A DNA stretch of 64,000 nt, from the NCBI RefSeq assembly GCF_029961155.1, contig NZ_JASBRH010000021.1, forward strand, positions 1-64,000. The letters are read 5' to 3'. The notes beneath the pieces are model-generated. The model had not been told where the DNA came from. It saw only the letters and a list, made by a program, of their open reading frames with translations, and ran no database searches. Positions 15,677-24,086 of this stretch are shown here, piece after piece. The position numbers were made by a program, and so were the translations under genes. Every line of letters begins with the position of its first letter. Positions within the stretch are counted from its first letter, which is position 1. The DNA is from Pontibacterium granulatum (GTDB lineage Bacteria > Pseudomonadota > Gammaproteobacteria > Pseudomonadales > Balneatricaceae).

Positions 15677-16121
15677 TGTCTAAAATTTGGGTGTGCAGAG
15701 CATATTTTGAAAGTCATCGGTATCTGTAGGGTAGCCTTCAGGCTACCGGCAGGCTGATCACCAAAGATGACGCAGAGCCTGCCCTACAGAAGATGTGGTA
15801 GTGGATAGGGTTGTAGCATCGGTCTCAGGCCGCGACCGAATCCGGGGATTGATATGTCGCCCTCGGAGCGGGCTGCTACAGAGGTATTGAGATCGCGCGC
15901 TCGTTCCCACGCTCTGCGTGGGAACGCATACCCATTGAGGGAAACAAAACAACAAAAATTCACGAAGTAATATGTTCTTTTTTGTCGGTCTTTTAAGGTC
16001 GCATTGCCTTTAAATTAGATAAAAAATAATTGAAACAAAAGATAAAACAGTAATATTTAGAGAAAACGAACTTTAAGTCATCGATAGAATAGCTAAAAAA
16101 TTCTTACAAGAAGGTGAGGCT
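15677..16121. repeat. putP-putA intergenic region with three palindromic repeat types
   Basis: 15725-15788 is a TGTAGGGTAGCC-headed double hairpin whose second half carries the GATCACC...GATGACG loop seen in the 12.7 kb array. 15812-15880 is a second REP family, with TGTAGCATCGGTC at one end and GGGCTGCTACA at the other. 15902-15926 is a perfect 11-bp palindrome CGTTCCCACGC/GCGTGGGAACG, a repeat common in gammaproteobacterial genomes. The remaining 190 bp before putA is strongly AT-rich and acts as the promoter region. Confidence 0.75.
16030..16059 (+). promoter_or_regulatory. Candidate sigma-70 promoter of putA
   Basis: TTGAAA at 16030-16035 is followed by TATTTA at 16054-16059 (18-bp spacer) or TAATAT at 16051-16056 (15-bp spacer), within an AT-rich stretch 60-90 bp before putA. 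The match is weak. Confidence 0.35.
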
Positions 16122-19100
16122 ATGAATCTTACGACCGAGCTGACTCTCGACCAGTACCGCGAGATTATCCGCAACAACTACCTGGCAGATGAAACCACTG
16201 CTATTCACTCCCTGATGGATAATGCCCGTCTGTCTGCCGATGATCGTGCAGCGATCTCTGCCCGTGCGGCGGAGCTGGTTACTAAGGTTCGTAACGAAAG
16301 CAAACCTTCCATGATGGAAAAGTTTCTGGCGGAATACGGCCTGACGACTAAAGAGGGCGTGGCCCTGATGTGTCTGGCTGAGGCGCTGCTGCGTGTGCCG
16401 GATTCCACCACCATCGATGCCCTGATCGAAGACAAGGTTGCCAGTGGTAACTGGCGCAGCCACTTGGGTCAAGCAAACTCCTCTCTGGTGAACTCCTCTA
16501 CCTGGGCGCTGATGCTGACCGGGAAGCTGATCGCACCAGAAGAAGACGAGAAGAAAAGCGTTACCAAGACCCTGCGTTCTCTGGTTAAGCGTCTGGGCGA
16601 GCCGGTTGTACGTACTGCCGTGGGTCAGGCAATGAAAGAGCTGGGCCGCCAGTTTGTACTGGGGCGTACCATCGAAGAAGCGACCAAGCGTGCCAGCAAA
16701 TACGAAGCACAGGGTTATACATACTCCTACGATATGCTGGGTGAAGCGGCACGTACCGATGCGGATGCGATCCGTTACCACCAGGCATACTCCAAAGCGA
16801 TTCGCGAGCTGTCTGCAGCGTGCAAACACGATGATATCCGCAAGAACCCGGGTATTTCCGTAAAACTGTCCGCACTGCACGCCCGTTACGAATTCGGTCA
16901 GCGTGACCGTGTGATGAACGAGTTGGTTGACCGTACCCGCTCTCTGGCCCTGCAGGCGAAGCAGGCCAACATGGGCTTCAACATCGATGCGGAAGAGGCC
17001 GATCGTCTGGATCTGTCCCTGGATATCATCGAAGCAGTCCTGTCTGATCCTGCGCTGGCAGGTTGGGATGGCTTCGGGATCGTTGTACAGGCGTTCGGTC
17101 AGCGTGCGTCTCACGTACTGAACTGGCTCTATGCACTGGCGACCAAACTGGACCGCAAGATCATGGTGCGTCTGGTAAAAGGTGCGTACTGGGATGCAGA
17201 GATCAAGCGTGCACAGGTGCTGGGCCTGAATGGCTTCCCTGTGTACACCCGCAAGGTGAACAGCGATGTGTCCTACATGTGCTGTGCCGAAAAACTGCTG
17301 GGTATGACCGATCGTATCTACCCGCAGTTCGCGACCCATAACGCACACTCTGTGTCCTCCATCCTGCACATGGCACGTGATATGGGCACCGAGAAGTTTG
17401 AATTCCAGCGTCTTCACGGCATGGGTGAATCCCTGCACGACACCGTGCTGAAAAACAGCAACACCGGTTGTCGTATCTACGCACCGGTGGGTGCGCACCA
17501 GGATCTGCTGGCGTATCTGGTACGTCGTCTGCTGGAAAACGGTGCCAACAGCTCCTTTGTAAACCAGATTGTGGATACCCGCATCTCTCCGCAAGAGATC
17601 GCACGTGACCCGTTTGATGCGGTTAAAGCGCTGGGTGGCAACGTTACCAGCACCATGATTGACCGTCCTGCTGGTCTGTACGGCGAAGGTCGAGTAAACG
17701 CCCGTGGCTGGGATATTACCGATCCTGTAGCGGTAGAGCTGCTGGAGGCGGAACGCTCTGGTTTCCAGGAGCACCAGTGGAATGCTCAGCCGATTGTAGG
17801 CGGTAAAGCGATCACTGAGCCAGGCGCCCGTAATCAGATCAATGTTGTAAACCCGGCCAAGCCGGATGACCTGGTTGGTTTTGTAACCGAAGCCTCTGCC
17901 GAAGACATCGAAACGGCCATCACCTCCGCACAGAACGGTTACATCGCGTGGTCCAAAACCTCGCCGGAAGAGCGTGCAGCTGCCCTGCGTAAAGTGGGCG
18001 ACCTGATGGAAGAGCATGCCGCAGAACTGTTCAGCCTGACCACCCGTGAAGCGGGTAAAAACTTGCTGGATGCGGTGGGTGAACTGCGTGAAGCAGTCGA
18101 CTTCGCCCGTTACTACGCGGCGGAAGCCCTGCGTAACGCCGGTGCCGGTGAAGCGCGTGGCGTGATTACCTGTATCTCTCCGTGGAACTTCCCTCTGGCG
18201 ATCTTCTCCGGTCAGGTGCTGGCTGCACTGGCGGCGGGTAACGCTGTACTGGCGAAACCGGCAGACCAGACTGCGCTGATCGCTTCACGTGCAGTAGAGC
18301 TGATGCACGAAGCAGGTATCCCTGCCGATGCACTGCAGCTGCTGCCAGGTAGCGGTGCCAATGTCGGTGCGCCGCTGACCTCCGATGCACGTATCGCAGG
18401 CGTATGTTTTACCGGTTCTACCGCAACTGCTCAGCGCATCAATAAAGTGATGGCTGAAACCGTAGCGCCGGACGCACCGCTGGTGGCTGAAACCGGCGGT
18501 CTGAACGCAATGATCGTAGACTCCACCGCGCTGCCGGAGCAGGTGGTACGTGACGTGCTGGCGTCATCTTTCCAGAGCGCCGGCCAGCGTTGTTCTGCAC
18601 TGCGTATGCTGTACCTGCAGGAAGACGTGGCGGATCACATCCTTGAGATGCTGTTTGGCGCGATGGACGAGCTGCGCATTGGCGATCCATGGCTGCTGAG
18701 CACGGATGTGGGTCCGGTGATTGATGCCGCTGCTAAAGCACGTATTGATGAGCACTGCGAAGCATTCCGTAAGCAGGGGCGTGTGCTGAAAGCACTGCAG
18801 GTACCGCAGGACGGCCTGTTTGTTGCGCCGACCGTGATCAAGCTGAACGGTATCGAAGAGCTGGAGCAGGAGATCTTTGGTCCTGTACTGCACGTGGCAA
18901 CCTTCTCTGCAGGCGAAATCGACAAAGTTGTCGATGACATCAACGCGCAGGGTTATGGTCTGACTTTCGGTCTGCACACCCGTGTTGATAGCCGTGTAGA
19001 GCGCATCTGCGACCGCATCAAGGTGGGTAACATCTATGTGAACCGTAACCAGATCGGTGCGATCGTTGGGTCCCAACCGTTTGGTGGTGAAGGCCTGTCC

Positions 19101-19787
19101 GGCACCGGTCCAAAAGCGGGTGGCCCTCACTACGTTAAACGTTTCATGACCAATGCGCAGGCTGCCGTAGAGTCCGAGCTGTCGGCAAACATCGACGCCG
19201 CTGTGCTGCAAAGCGCGATTGATCAGGTAAAAGGCTCCGCTCTGGCGAAAGCATGGGCACGTGAACCGGAGCGTAAAGCGAAGTTGGTGAGCCTGCTGGG
19301 CGAATCTGCGAACAGCATCGAGGTGCTGAGCAACCTGGAAGCCGAAGCGATGCCAGGACCAACCGGTGAGCTGAACCTGCTGTCCGACCTGCCGCGTGGT
19401 GTGGTGCTGTGTCTGGGACCAGACAAAGAAACTGCAACCCAGCAGGCCGCGGTAGCGCTGGCGCAGGGCAACGCGGTTGTGCTGGTGGCTCCGGGTATGG
19501 AAGCCTGGGCGCGTAACGCGACAGAAGTGGGTCTGCCGGTAGTTGCCGTTGAAGGTTTGTTGCAGGCGGATGCGCTGGCAACCACCGAAGGCTTTGCTGC
19601 CGTGGTAAGCAGTGCGGACAGTGAGACCCTGCGTAGCTACCGCCGTGTACTGGCTGCTCGCGACGGTGTGCTGTTGCCGCTGATCACCGAAATCAACGCA
19701 CCAGAGCGCTTCGTCATCGAACGTCACCTCTGTGTAGACACTACTGCGGCAGGCGGCAACGCTAGCCTGATCGCATCGGCGGAGTAA
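16122..19787 (+). CDS. putA: Bifunctional proline dehydrogenase / P5C dehydrogenase PutA
   Basis: A 1221-residue flavoenzyme that oxidises proline to P5C, passing electrons to quinone, and then P5C to glutamate with NAD+. The proline dehydrogenase barrel (about residues 150-490) shows VRLVKGAYWDAEIKRAQ and EFQRLHGMGE. The P5C dehydrogenase half (about 560-1010) shows CISPWNFPLAIFSGQ, the general base E790 in VAETGG and the catalytic C824 in QRCSALR, 34 residues apart as usual. A further C-terminal domain follows. Escherichia coli PutA (about 1320 residues) starts with a ribbon-helix-helix DNA-binding domain. This protein has none, so it cannot be its own repressor. AAGGTGAGG precedes the start. 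Confidence 0.97.
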   Translation: MNLTTELTLDQYREIIRNNYLADETTAIHSLMDNARLSADDRAAISARAAELVTKVRNESKPSMMEKFLAEYGLTTKEGVALMCLAEALLRVPDSTTIDALIEDKVASGNWRSHLGQANSSLVNSSTWALMLTGKLIAPEEDEKKSVTKTLRSLVKRLGEPVVRTAVGQAMKELGRQFVLGRTIEEATKRASKYEAQGYTYSYDMLGEAARTDADAIRYHQAYSKAIRELSAACKHDDIRKNPGISVKLSALHARYEFGQRDRVMNELVDRTRSLALQAKQANMGFNIDAEEADRLDLSLDIIEAVLSDPALAGWDGFGIVVQAFGQRASHVLNWLYALATKLDRKIMVRLVKGAYWDAEIKRAQVLGLNGFPVYTRKVNSDVSYMCCAEKLLGMTDRIYPQFATHNAHSVSSILHMARDMGTEKFEFQRLHGMGESLHDTVLKNSNTGCRIYAPVGAHQDLLAYLVRRLLENGANSSFVNQIVDTRISPQEIARDPFDAVKALGGNVTSTMIDRPAGLYGEGRVNARGWDITDPVAVELLEAERSGFQEHQWNAQPIVGGKAITEPGARNQINVVNPAKPDDLVGFVTEASAEDIETAITSAQNGYIAWSKTSPEERAAALRKVGDLMEEHAAELFSLTTREAGKNLLDAVGELREAVDFARYYAAEALRNAGAGEARGVITCISPWNFPLAIFSGQVLAALAAGNAVLAKPADQTALIASRAVELMHEAGIPADALQLLPGSGANVGAPLTSDARIAGVCFTGSTATAQRINKVMAETVAPDAPLVAETGGLNAMIVDSTALPEQVVRDVLASSFQSAGQRCSALRMLYLQEDVADHILEMLFGAMDELRIGDPWLLSTDVGPVIDAAAKARIDEHCEAFRKQGRVLKALQVPQDGLFVAPTVIKLNGIEELEQEIFGPVLHVATFSAGEIDKVVDDINAQGYGLTFGLHTRVDSRVERICDRIKVGNIYVNRNQIGAIVGSQPFGGEGLSGTGPKAGGPHYVKRFMTNAQAAVESELSANIDAAVLQSAIDQVKGSALAKAWAREPERKAKLVSLLGESANSIEVLSNLEAEAMPGPTGELNLLSDLPRGVVLCLGPDKETATQQAAVALAQGNAVVLVAPGMEAWARNATEVGLPVVAVEGLLQADALATTEGFAAVVSSADSETLRSYRRVLAARDGVLLPLITEINAPERFVIERHLCVDTTAAGGNASLIASAE

Positions 19788-19836
19788 TCTCCGCCCCGTA
19801 TCAAATCACTTGTTGAGCTTCTTCACGATCTCACTC

Positions 19837-19863
19837 CGCCGGATCTGGCCTGATCCGGCGTTT
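19837..19863 (+). terminator. Rho-independent terminator of putA
   Basis: The stem CGCCGGATC (19837-19845) pairs with GATCCGGCG (19852-19860) and is followed by TTTAT. A second T-run, GGGGGCTTTTTTTG, follows at 19878-19891. Confidence 0.8.
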
Positions 19864-19891
19864 ATCGCCTCCGCTCTGGGGGCTTTTTTTG

Positions 19892-20748
19892 TCTGGAATT
19901 TGATTGTGCTTTTGTAGGGCAGCGTTCACGCTGCCGGTAGCCTGAAGGCTACCCTACAAGGGTGGGGCACTTTGTTGCGGTGGTCTCCGACTGCGACTGA
20001 TCCTGGTATGTAGGTCGATTTTGTGTCGCGCTGGGGGCTTTTTGCCTGGAGTTTGATTGCACTTTTGTCGGGCAGCTTTCAAGCTGCCGGTAGCCTGAAG
20101 GCTACCACTACAAGAGAGGGGCGCTTTGTAGCGGCGGTCTCTGACCGCGACTGATCCTGGTATGTAGGTCGATTTTGTGTCGCGCTGGTTTTTTTTGCCT
20201 GGAATTTGATTGAGCTTTTGTAGGACAGCGTTCAAGCTGTCGGTAGCCTGAAGGCTACCCTACAAGAGTGGGACGCTTTGTAGCGGCGGTCTCTGACCGC
20301 GACTGATCCTGGTATGTAGGTCGATTTTGTGTCGCTCTGGGGGGACTTTGGGGGCCTGGAATTTAATTGTGCTTTTGTAGGGCAGCTTTCAAGCTGCCGG
20401 TAGCCTGAAGGCTACCCTACAAGGGTGGGGCGCTTTGTAGCGGCGGTCTCCGAGCGCGACTGATCCTGGTATGTAGGTCGATTTTGTGCCGCTCTGGGGG
20501 ACTTTGGCCTGGAGTTTGATTGCACTTTTGTCGGGCAGCTTTCAAGCTGCCGGTAGCCTGCAGGCTACCCTACAAGAGTGGGACGCTTTGTAGCGGCGGT
20601 CTCCGAGTGCGACTGATCCTGGTATGTAGGTCGATTTTGTGTCGCTCTGGGGGCTTTTTTACCTAGAGTTTGATTGCGCTTTTGTAGGGCAGCTTTCAAG
20701 CTGCCGGTAGCCTGAAGGCTGCCCTACAAGGGGGGGCGCTTTGTACTA
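19892..20748. repeat. Tandem array of six units of about 153 bp carrying two REP families
   Basis: Unit starts, taken at TTTGATTG or its variant, fall at 19899, 20052, 20205, 20362, 20515 and 20669. Each unit has a double hairpin headed TGTAGGGCAGC or TGTCGGGCAGC and ending CCCTACA. A second GTAG-headed element (GTAGCGGCGGTCTC, then GACCGCGAC) and the constant GATCCTGGTATGTAGGTCG follow, then a TTTTGTGTCGC spacer. Units differ by scattered substitutions. The array sits between putA and the convergent barrel gene. Confidence 0.92.
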
Positions 20749-20809
20749 GCGGGTTGTGTTGTCCGTGACTGTTTCAGATACGAGGAGCAATCCCGTAGTG
20801 GAATTATGC

Positions 20810-20856
20810 TGTAGGGCAGCGTTCACGCTGCCGGCAGGCTAAAAGCCGGCCCTAGA
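20810..20856. repeat. Single TGTAGGGCAGC double-hairpin repeat
   Basis: An isolated copy of the main REP pair, with a decayed right end (CCCTAGA). It lies downstream of the 153-bp array and 90 bp from the end of the barrel gene. No coding sequence is supported between 19788 and 20949. Confidence 0.8.
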
Positions 20857-20949
20857 ATGTCTGATCACGGGCAAGAAAATGCAAAGGCGGCCATACCAAG
20901 GTCACCACAAAACGGAGCGGTGACGTTGGCATCGCCGAGAGGTGTGACT

Positions 20950-21861
20950 TTAGAAATCTGCCGCCACGCTGAGGGTGATGACATTGCCTTCGGCATCAAC
21001 CGAGGACAAATTTGAGTTTGTATTGGTGTACTCGTAATTCAGTACAACATCAAAGCGGTCATCAATCGGTTTAATCAGCGTTAGGCTGATCATATCCTGA
21101 TCATCTTCACGCTTTTCACCAATGGAAGCGGTGACGTTGTCATAGTCACGCCAGTATCGCTGGTACTTGCCCTTGAATTTGGCGATTTGCTCACCGCCGT
21201 AACTCACAGGAATGGAAACTGCTGCCTTCAAGTAAAAGGCCTGGTAGTCCAGCTCGTTGTCATCAGCATCCTCTTTTTCCAGCTTGGCGCCAATTGAGGT
21301 ATAGGCAGAGCTGTCCATAAAGAAGTAATAGTTATCCGTCGAGATGCTGTTTTGAGTGGCATCACGTCCAGGTGCTGAGTCAAAGTCTTTTAAGACCAGG
21401 CTGTAGCTGAATTGGTTATACCAGTCATCGGCGGCTGCAAACGCGATGGACGGAGTCAGGCTGTGGGAGTTGTATAAATCATCACTGCCCAAGTCCACTG
21501 TCGAATAGCTGTAATACAGACCCAGGTCGTTGTCTTCGGTCTCCCAGGAGCCGAATGCAGACAAGGTGTGAATCTGGAGATCAAAGTCACTCAGAGTGTC
21601 GTGTTTGCTTTGGTACAGGTCGTATACCAATTCAAGCTCGGAGTTTTCGCTTTCCAGGGCTAAATAACTGGCAGAAAAATCCAGCACAACCGCTTCGTCG
21701 GATTGGCCGGTGGTGGTGTCCAAGGCGGAAACCGTGATGTTGTCGTCGTACTCAACACCAAGTGATGCCGACAGCGAGAGAGGAGACTCTCCCGCGTACG
21801 ACAATGAACTTGATGCCAGTACTGCACACGCGATTAACGTGTTTGATTTAGCTTTTTCCAT
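20950..21861 (-). CDS. Outer-membrane beta-barrel protein, partner of the Ala-rich protein
   Basis: A 303-residue protein with a signal peptide (ALASSSLSYA cleavage near residue 24). The mature part opens with LSASLGVEYDDNIT, typical of outer-membrane barrels linked to polysaccharide or adhesin loci. Alternating hydrophobic strands separated by acidic loops run to a terminal Phe (SVAADF), the usual barrel-assembly signal. The fold is like the barrel at 50865-52034, but the sequences are not close. It begins 43 bp after the Ala-rich secreted protein on the same strand, so both are probably one operon. Function is unknown: porin, export channel or anchor are possible. Confidence 0.78.
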   Translation of the reverse strand: MEKAKSNTLIACAVLASSSLSYAGESPLSLSASLGVEYDDNITVSALDTTTGQSDEAVVLDFSASYLALESENSELELVYDLYQSKHDTLSDFDLQIHTLSAFGSWETEDNDLGLYYSYSTVDLGSDDLYNSHSLTPSIAFAAADDWYNQFSYSLVLKDFDSAPGRDATQNSISTDNYYFFMDSSAYTSIGAKLEKEDADDNELDYQAFYLKAAVSIPVSYGGEQIAKFKGKYQRYWRDYDNVTASIGEKREDDQDMISLTLIKPIDDRFDVVLNYEYTNTNSNLSSVDAEGNVITLSVAADF

Positions 21862-21904
21862 AAAAGCTGATCATCCTTTTATCAAATGTGTATCTGGCAA
21901 AGCG

Positions 21905-23452
21905 TTAAGAGTTTTTCGCAGCTTTCTTGGCATTTTCTTTGGCAGCGTTTTTCGCATTTTCCTTCGCGGTTGCTTTGGCTACCTGTTTAGCGGTCTCTTT
22001 GGCGATATCCTTTGCAGCTGATTTGGCCGCCTGTTTTGCACTGCCTTTCGCTGCAGATTTCGCTGCGTCTTTGGCTGCGTCTTTGGCTGCAGCTTTTGCT
22101 GCTTGCTGAGCTTCAGCTTTCGCTACCGTTTTAGAGGAGCTTTTCGCCGCGCTTCGTGCCGCGTCTTTGGCATCAAACTTAGCGATACGTGCGTCAAACT
22201 TAGCTTTTTGCAATGCGCCTTTCTGCTCCATAAACGCAGCTTTTTCCTGCATGTGTTCATCGCCGGTTTCTTCAAACTTGGCTGCGAACTTATCTGCTTT
22301 GCTGAGGAAGCGTGCTTCCTGCTCAAAAGACTGTGTGAAGGCATTGATTTGCTGCTTGGTATAGTTGCCTTCAAGCACGCGCTGCAGGTCTTCTGCATCA
22401 ATGTCGAGCACCAGCTTTCCGTTGCTCGCGTTATTCAGGGAGCGGTTCATCGCAAACAGCTGTTCAGGCGAAAGCTGGCCTACGAGCTCTGCGGTGGCAT
22501 CAATGTCGGCCTGGATAGCGTCCGCGTCTGTCAGATCAGCAATAGCCTGCAGCGCATCCGCGTCGGTTTCGTCGGCGATGGTCTGCAGCGCATCGGCGTC
22601 GGTTTCATCGGCAAGTGCTTGCAGGGCTTCAGCATCGGTCTCGTCTGCCAGTGCCTGCAGCGCCTCAGCATCGGTTTCGTCAGCGATTGCCTGCAATGCA
22701 TCAGCGTCGGTTTCGTCAGCGATCGCCTGCAAAGCGTCAGCATCAGTCGCATCGGCAAGTGACTGCAGTGCTTCAGCGTCAGTTTCATCCGCGACCGTTT
22801 GCAGAGCGTCAGCATCAGTTGCATCGGCGATTGCCTGCAGGGCATCTGCATCGGTTTCGTCTGCGATTGCCTGTAGCGCATCGGCGTCAGTAGCATCGGC
22901 GATTGCCTGCAGCTCGGCTGCAAGTGTCAGGTTTTCTTCAGTTGGATCCGCTTCGGCGGTTTCCTGTGCAGCTGCCGCAGCGGCATCTGCCTGAATCGCG
23001 TCCTGTGCGGCCGCATCTGCTTCGAGTGCTGTCAGTGCAGCGGTATCTGCTTCTGCCGCTTCTAGCGCTGCAAGGTCGGCTTCCTGTGCCGCTTGGGCGG
23101 CTGCGTCTGCTTCGGCTGCTGCTTGCGCTGTCAGATCCGCTTCAACGGCAGCCAAGGCATCGGCATCTGCCTCAGCGGCTTCAATGGCTGCTGCGTCCGC
23201 TTCGGCTGCCTCGATTGCCGCTGCATCGGCATCGATAGCGGCTTGTGCTGCCGCGTCAGCTTCATGTGCTGCTTCCGCCGCGGCATCATCCGCTAGCGCC
23301 TGTTCCAGATTTTCCAGGTCGTCTGCGGTGAGGGTGGTGATTAACAGGTCTTCGCTATCAAATTTATGACCATCTACGCCGTCTTGCGCGAAACTTGTTG
23401 GGAGATAGGTCAAAGAAAGGACTAGTGTGGAAATAGCAGTCTTTTTGAACAT
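21905..23452 (-). CDS. Secreted three-part Ala-rich repeat protein
   Basis: Not a recognised family. The ATG at 23452 is preferred because ATAGGA lies at the right distance and a signal peptide follows (FKKTAISTLVLSL, cleavage near SFA). ATGs at 23470 and 23461 are alternatives. Part one (about residues 35-165) is an acidic Ala-rich helical stretch of A-A-E-A-D-A type. Part two is eleven uninterrupted 12-residue repeats of the form LQAIADETDADA. Part three is a globular stretch (QLSPEQLFAMNRSLNNAS), then a basic Ala/Lys tail with AAK steps like histone H1 or AlgP. The strong charge split from acidic to basic is striking. A structural matrix, fibre or polyanion-binding role is only inference. 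Confidence 0.8.
   Translation of the reverse strand: MFKKTAISTLVLSLTYLPTSFAQDGVDGHKFDSEDLLITTLTADDLENLEQALADDAAAEAAHEADAAAQAAIDADAAAIEAAEADAAAIEAAEADADALAAVEADLTAQAAAEADAAAQAAQEADLAALEAAEADTAALTALEADAAAQDAIQADAAAAAAQETAEADPTEENLTLAAELQAIADATDADALQAIADETDADALQAIADATDADALQTVADETDAEALQSLADATDADALQAIADETDADALQAIADETDAEALQALADETDAEALQALADETDADALQTIADETDADALQAIADLTDADAIQADIDATAELVGQLSPEQLFAMNRSLNNASNGKLVLDIDAEDLQRVLEGNYTKQQINAFTQSFEQEARFLSKADKFAAKFEETGDEHMQEKAAFMEQKGALQKAKFDARIAKFDAKDAARSAAKSSSKTVAKAEAQQAAKAAAKDAAKDAAKSAAKGSAKQAAKSAAKDIAKETAKQVAKATAKENAKNAAKENAKKAAKNS
22510..22907 (-). repeat. 36-bp coding tandem repeats (eleven 12-residue units)
   Basis: Inside the Ala-rich gene, eleven in-frame 36-bp units encode LQ-x-x-AD-x-TDA-[DE]-A. 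Variation is confined to positions 3, 4, 7 and 11 of the unit. The copy number is likely to vary between strains by slippage or recombination (inference). Confidence 0.85.
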
Positions 23453-24086
23453 GTAAGACATCCTATACATACTGTGGTCAAAAAATCGCCGTTATTCAGT
23501 GCTGATACGCACACAGGGCTCCCTCCCGCGATGGCCGCATCGAGATCTGCGGAACTGCTAAGGTTGGATTCCCGTGTCGCGTTTTGACAACACGCTCCTA
23601 ACTATCCGATTTCATCGTTTAATAAACGAGAGCAATGCTCCCTTGCATACTTAGTTCCATACCGAATTCCATTTACATGCAGTCGGCGGGGGGCTCACCA
23701 CGGGTCATACGGATACGACTACAACCCAAGCGAGATGTCGGGTGGGTAGCAAGCTATAGGCCAAGGGTTAAAATTCTATTTATTTCAATGGGTTATGCTC
23801 GTTTTGTTGTAAGCGTGAATATGAAGCGAGATGAACGCAGGTTGATATTGCGAAAAACTGACGCTAATCGGAGACAAGAAATCTACGTAATATAGGTAAT
23901 ACTATAAAAAACAATAGATTATAGTGTCTCTAAATGGAGACATGAGTGGGTCTGCATGGAGATACTGTGTATGCGAGGTGTGGTAATAGACGCGTGCATC
24001 TCGATTTCTGGATCTGCAACGTCACCAGCATTAATATTTCAGGCTTGGGCATTCAGGGGCAGCGATTAAGCGGCCGGAGGCATAAC
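23453..24086. promoter_or_regulatory. Divergent intergenic region, no gene supported
   Basis: A roughly 630-bp gap between the Ala-rich protein (minus) and the MFS transporter (plus). It includes the near-palindrome CGTTTAATAAACG at 23616-23628, an AT-rich stretch at 23880-23930 and the perfect hexamer inverted repeat TGTCTC-N6-GAGACA at 23925-23942. Small open frames here (for example 23635-23895) have no protein-like features. Confidence 0.4.
23925..23942. promoter_or_regulatory. Candidate operator TGTCTC-N6-GAGACA
   Basis: A perfect 6+6 inverted repeat next to an AT-rich promoter-like stretch, about 145 bp before the MFS start. It could bind a dimeric regulator, but none is encoded beside it. 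Confidence 0.3.

Noticed and set aside
16104-18017. A 637-residue open frame on the minus strand opposite putA
   Set aside because: It is a codon-bias shadow of putA. It has no family motifs, no ribosome site and an abundance of Arg/His/Gln/Thr residues typical of antisense frames.
18564-19727. A 387-residue minus-strand open frame opposite the 3' part of putA
   Set aside because: Antisense shadow without motifs or ribosome site.
19892-20748. Possible CRISPR array
   Set aside because: Units of about 153 bp are alike over their whole length and contain paired palindromes. There are no unique spacers of 30-40 bp and no cas genes.
23513-23600. Possible c-di-GMP (GEMM) riboswitch, because of CACGCACACAGGGC-like text
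   Set aside because: The rest of the GEMM core (GGACGCAAAGC and the tetraloop-receptor parts) is absent, and it is on the wrong strand for the adjacent gene.
23635-23895. An 86-residue frame in the gap before the MFS gene
   Set aside because: No ribosome site, no recognisable features, and it lies in an AT-rich control region.
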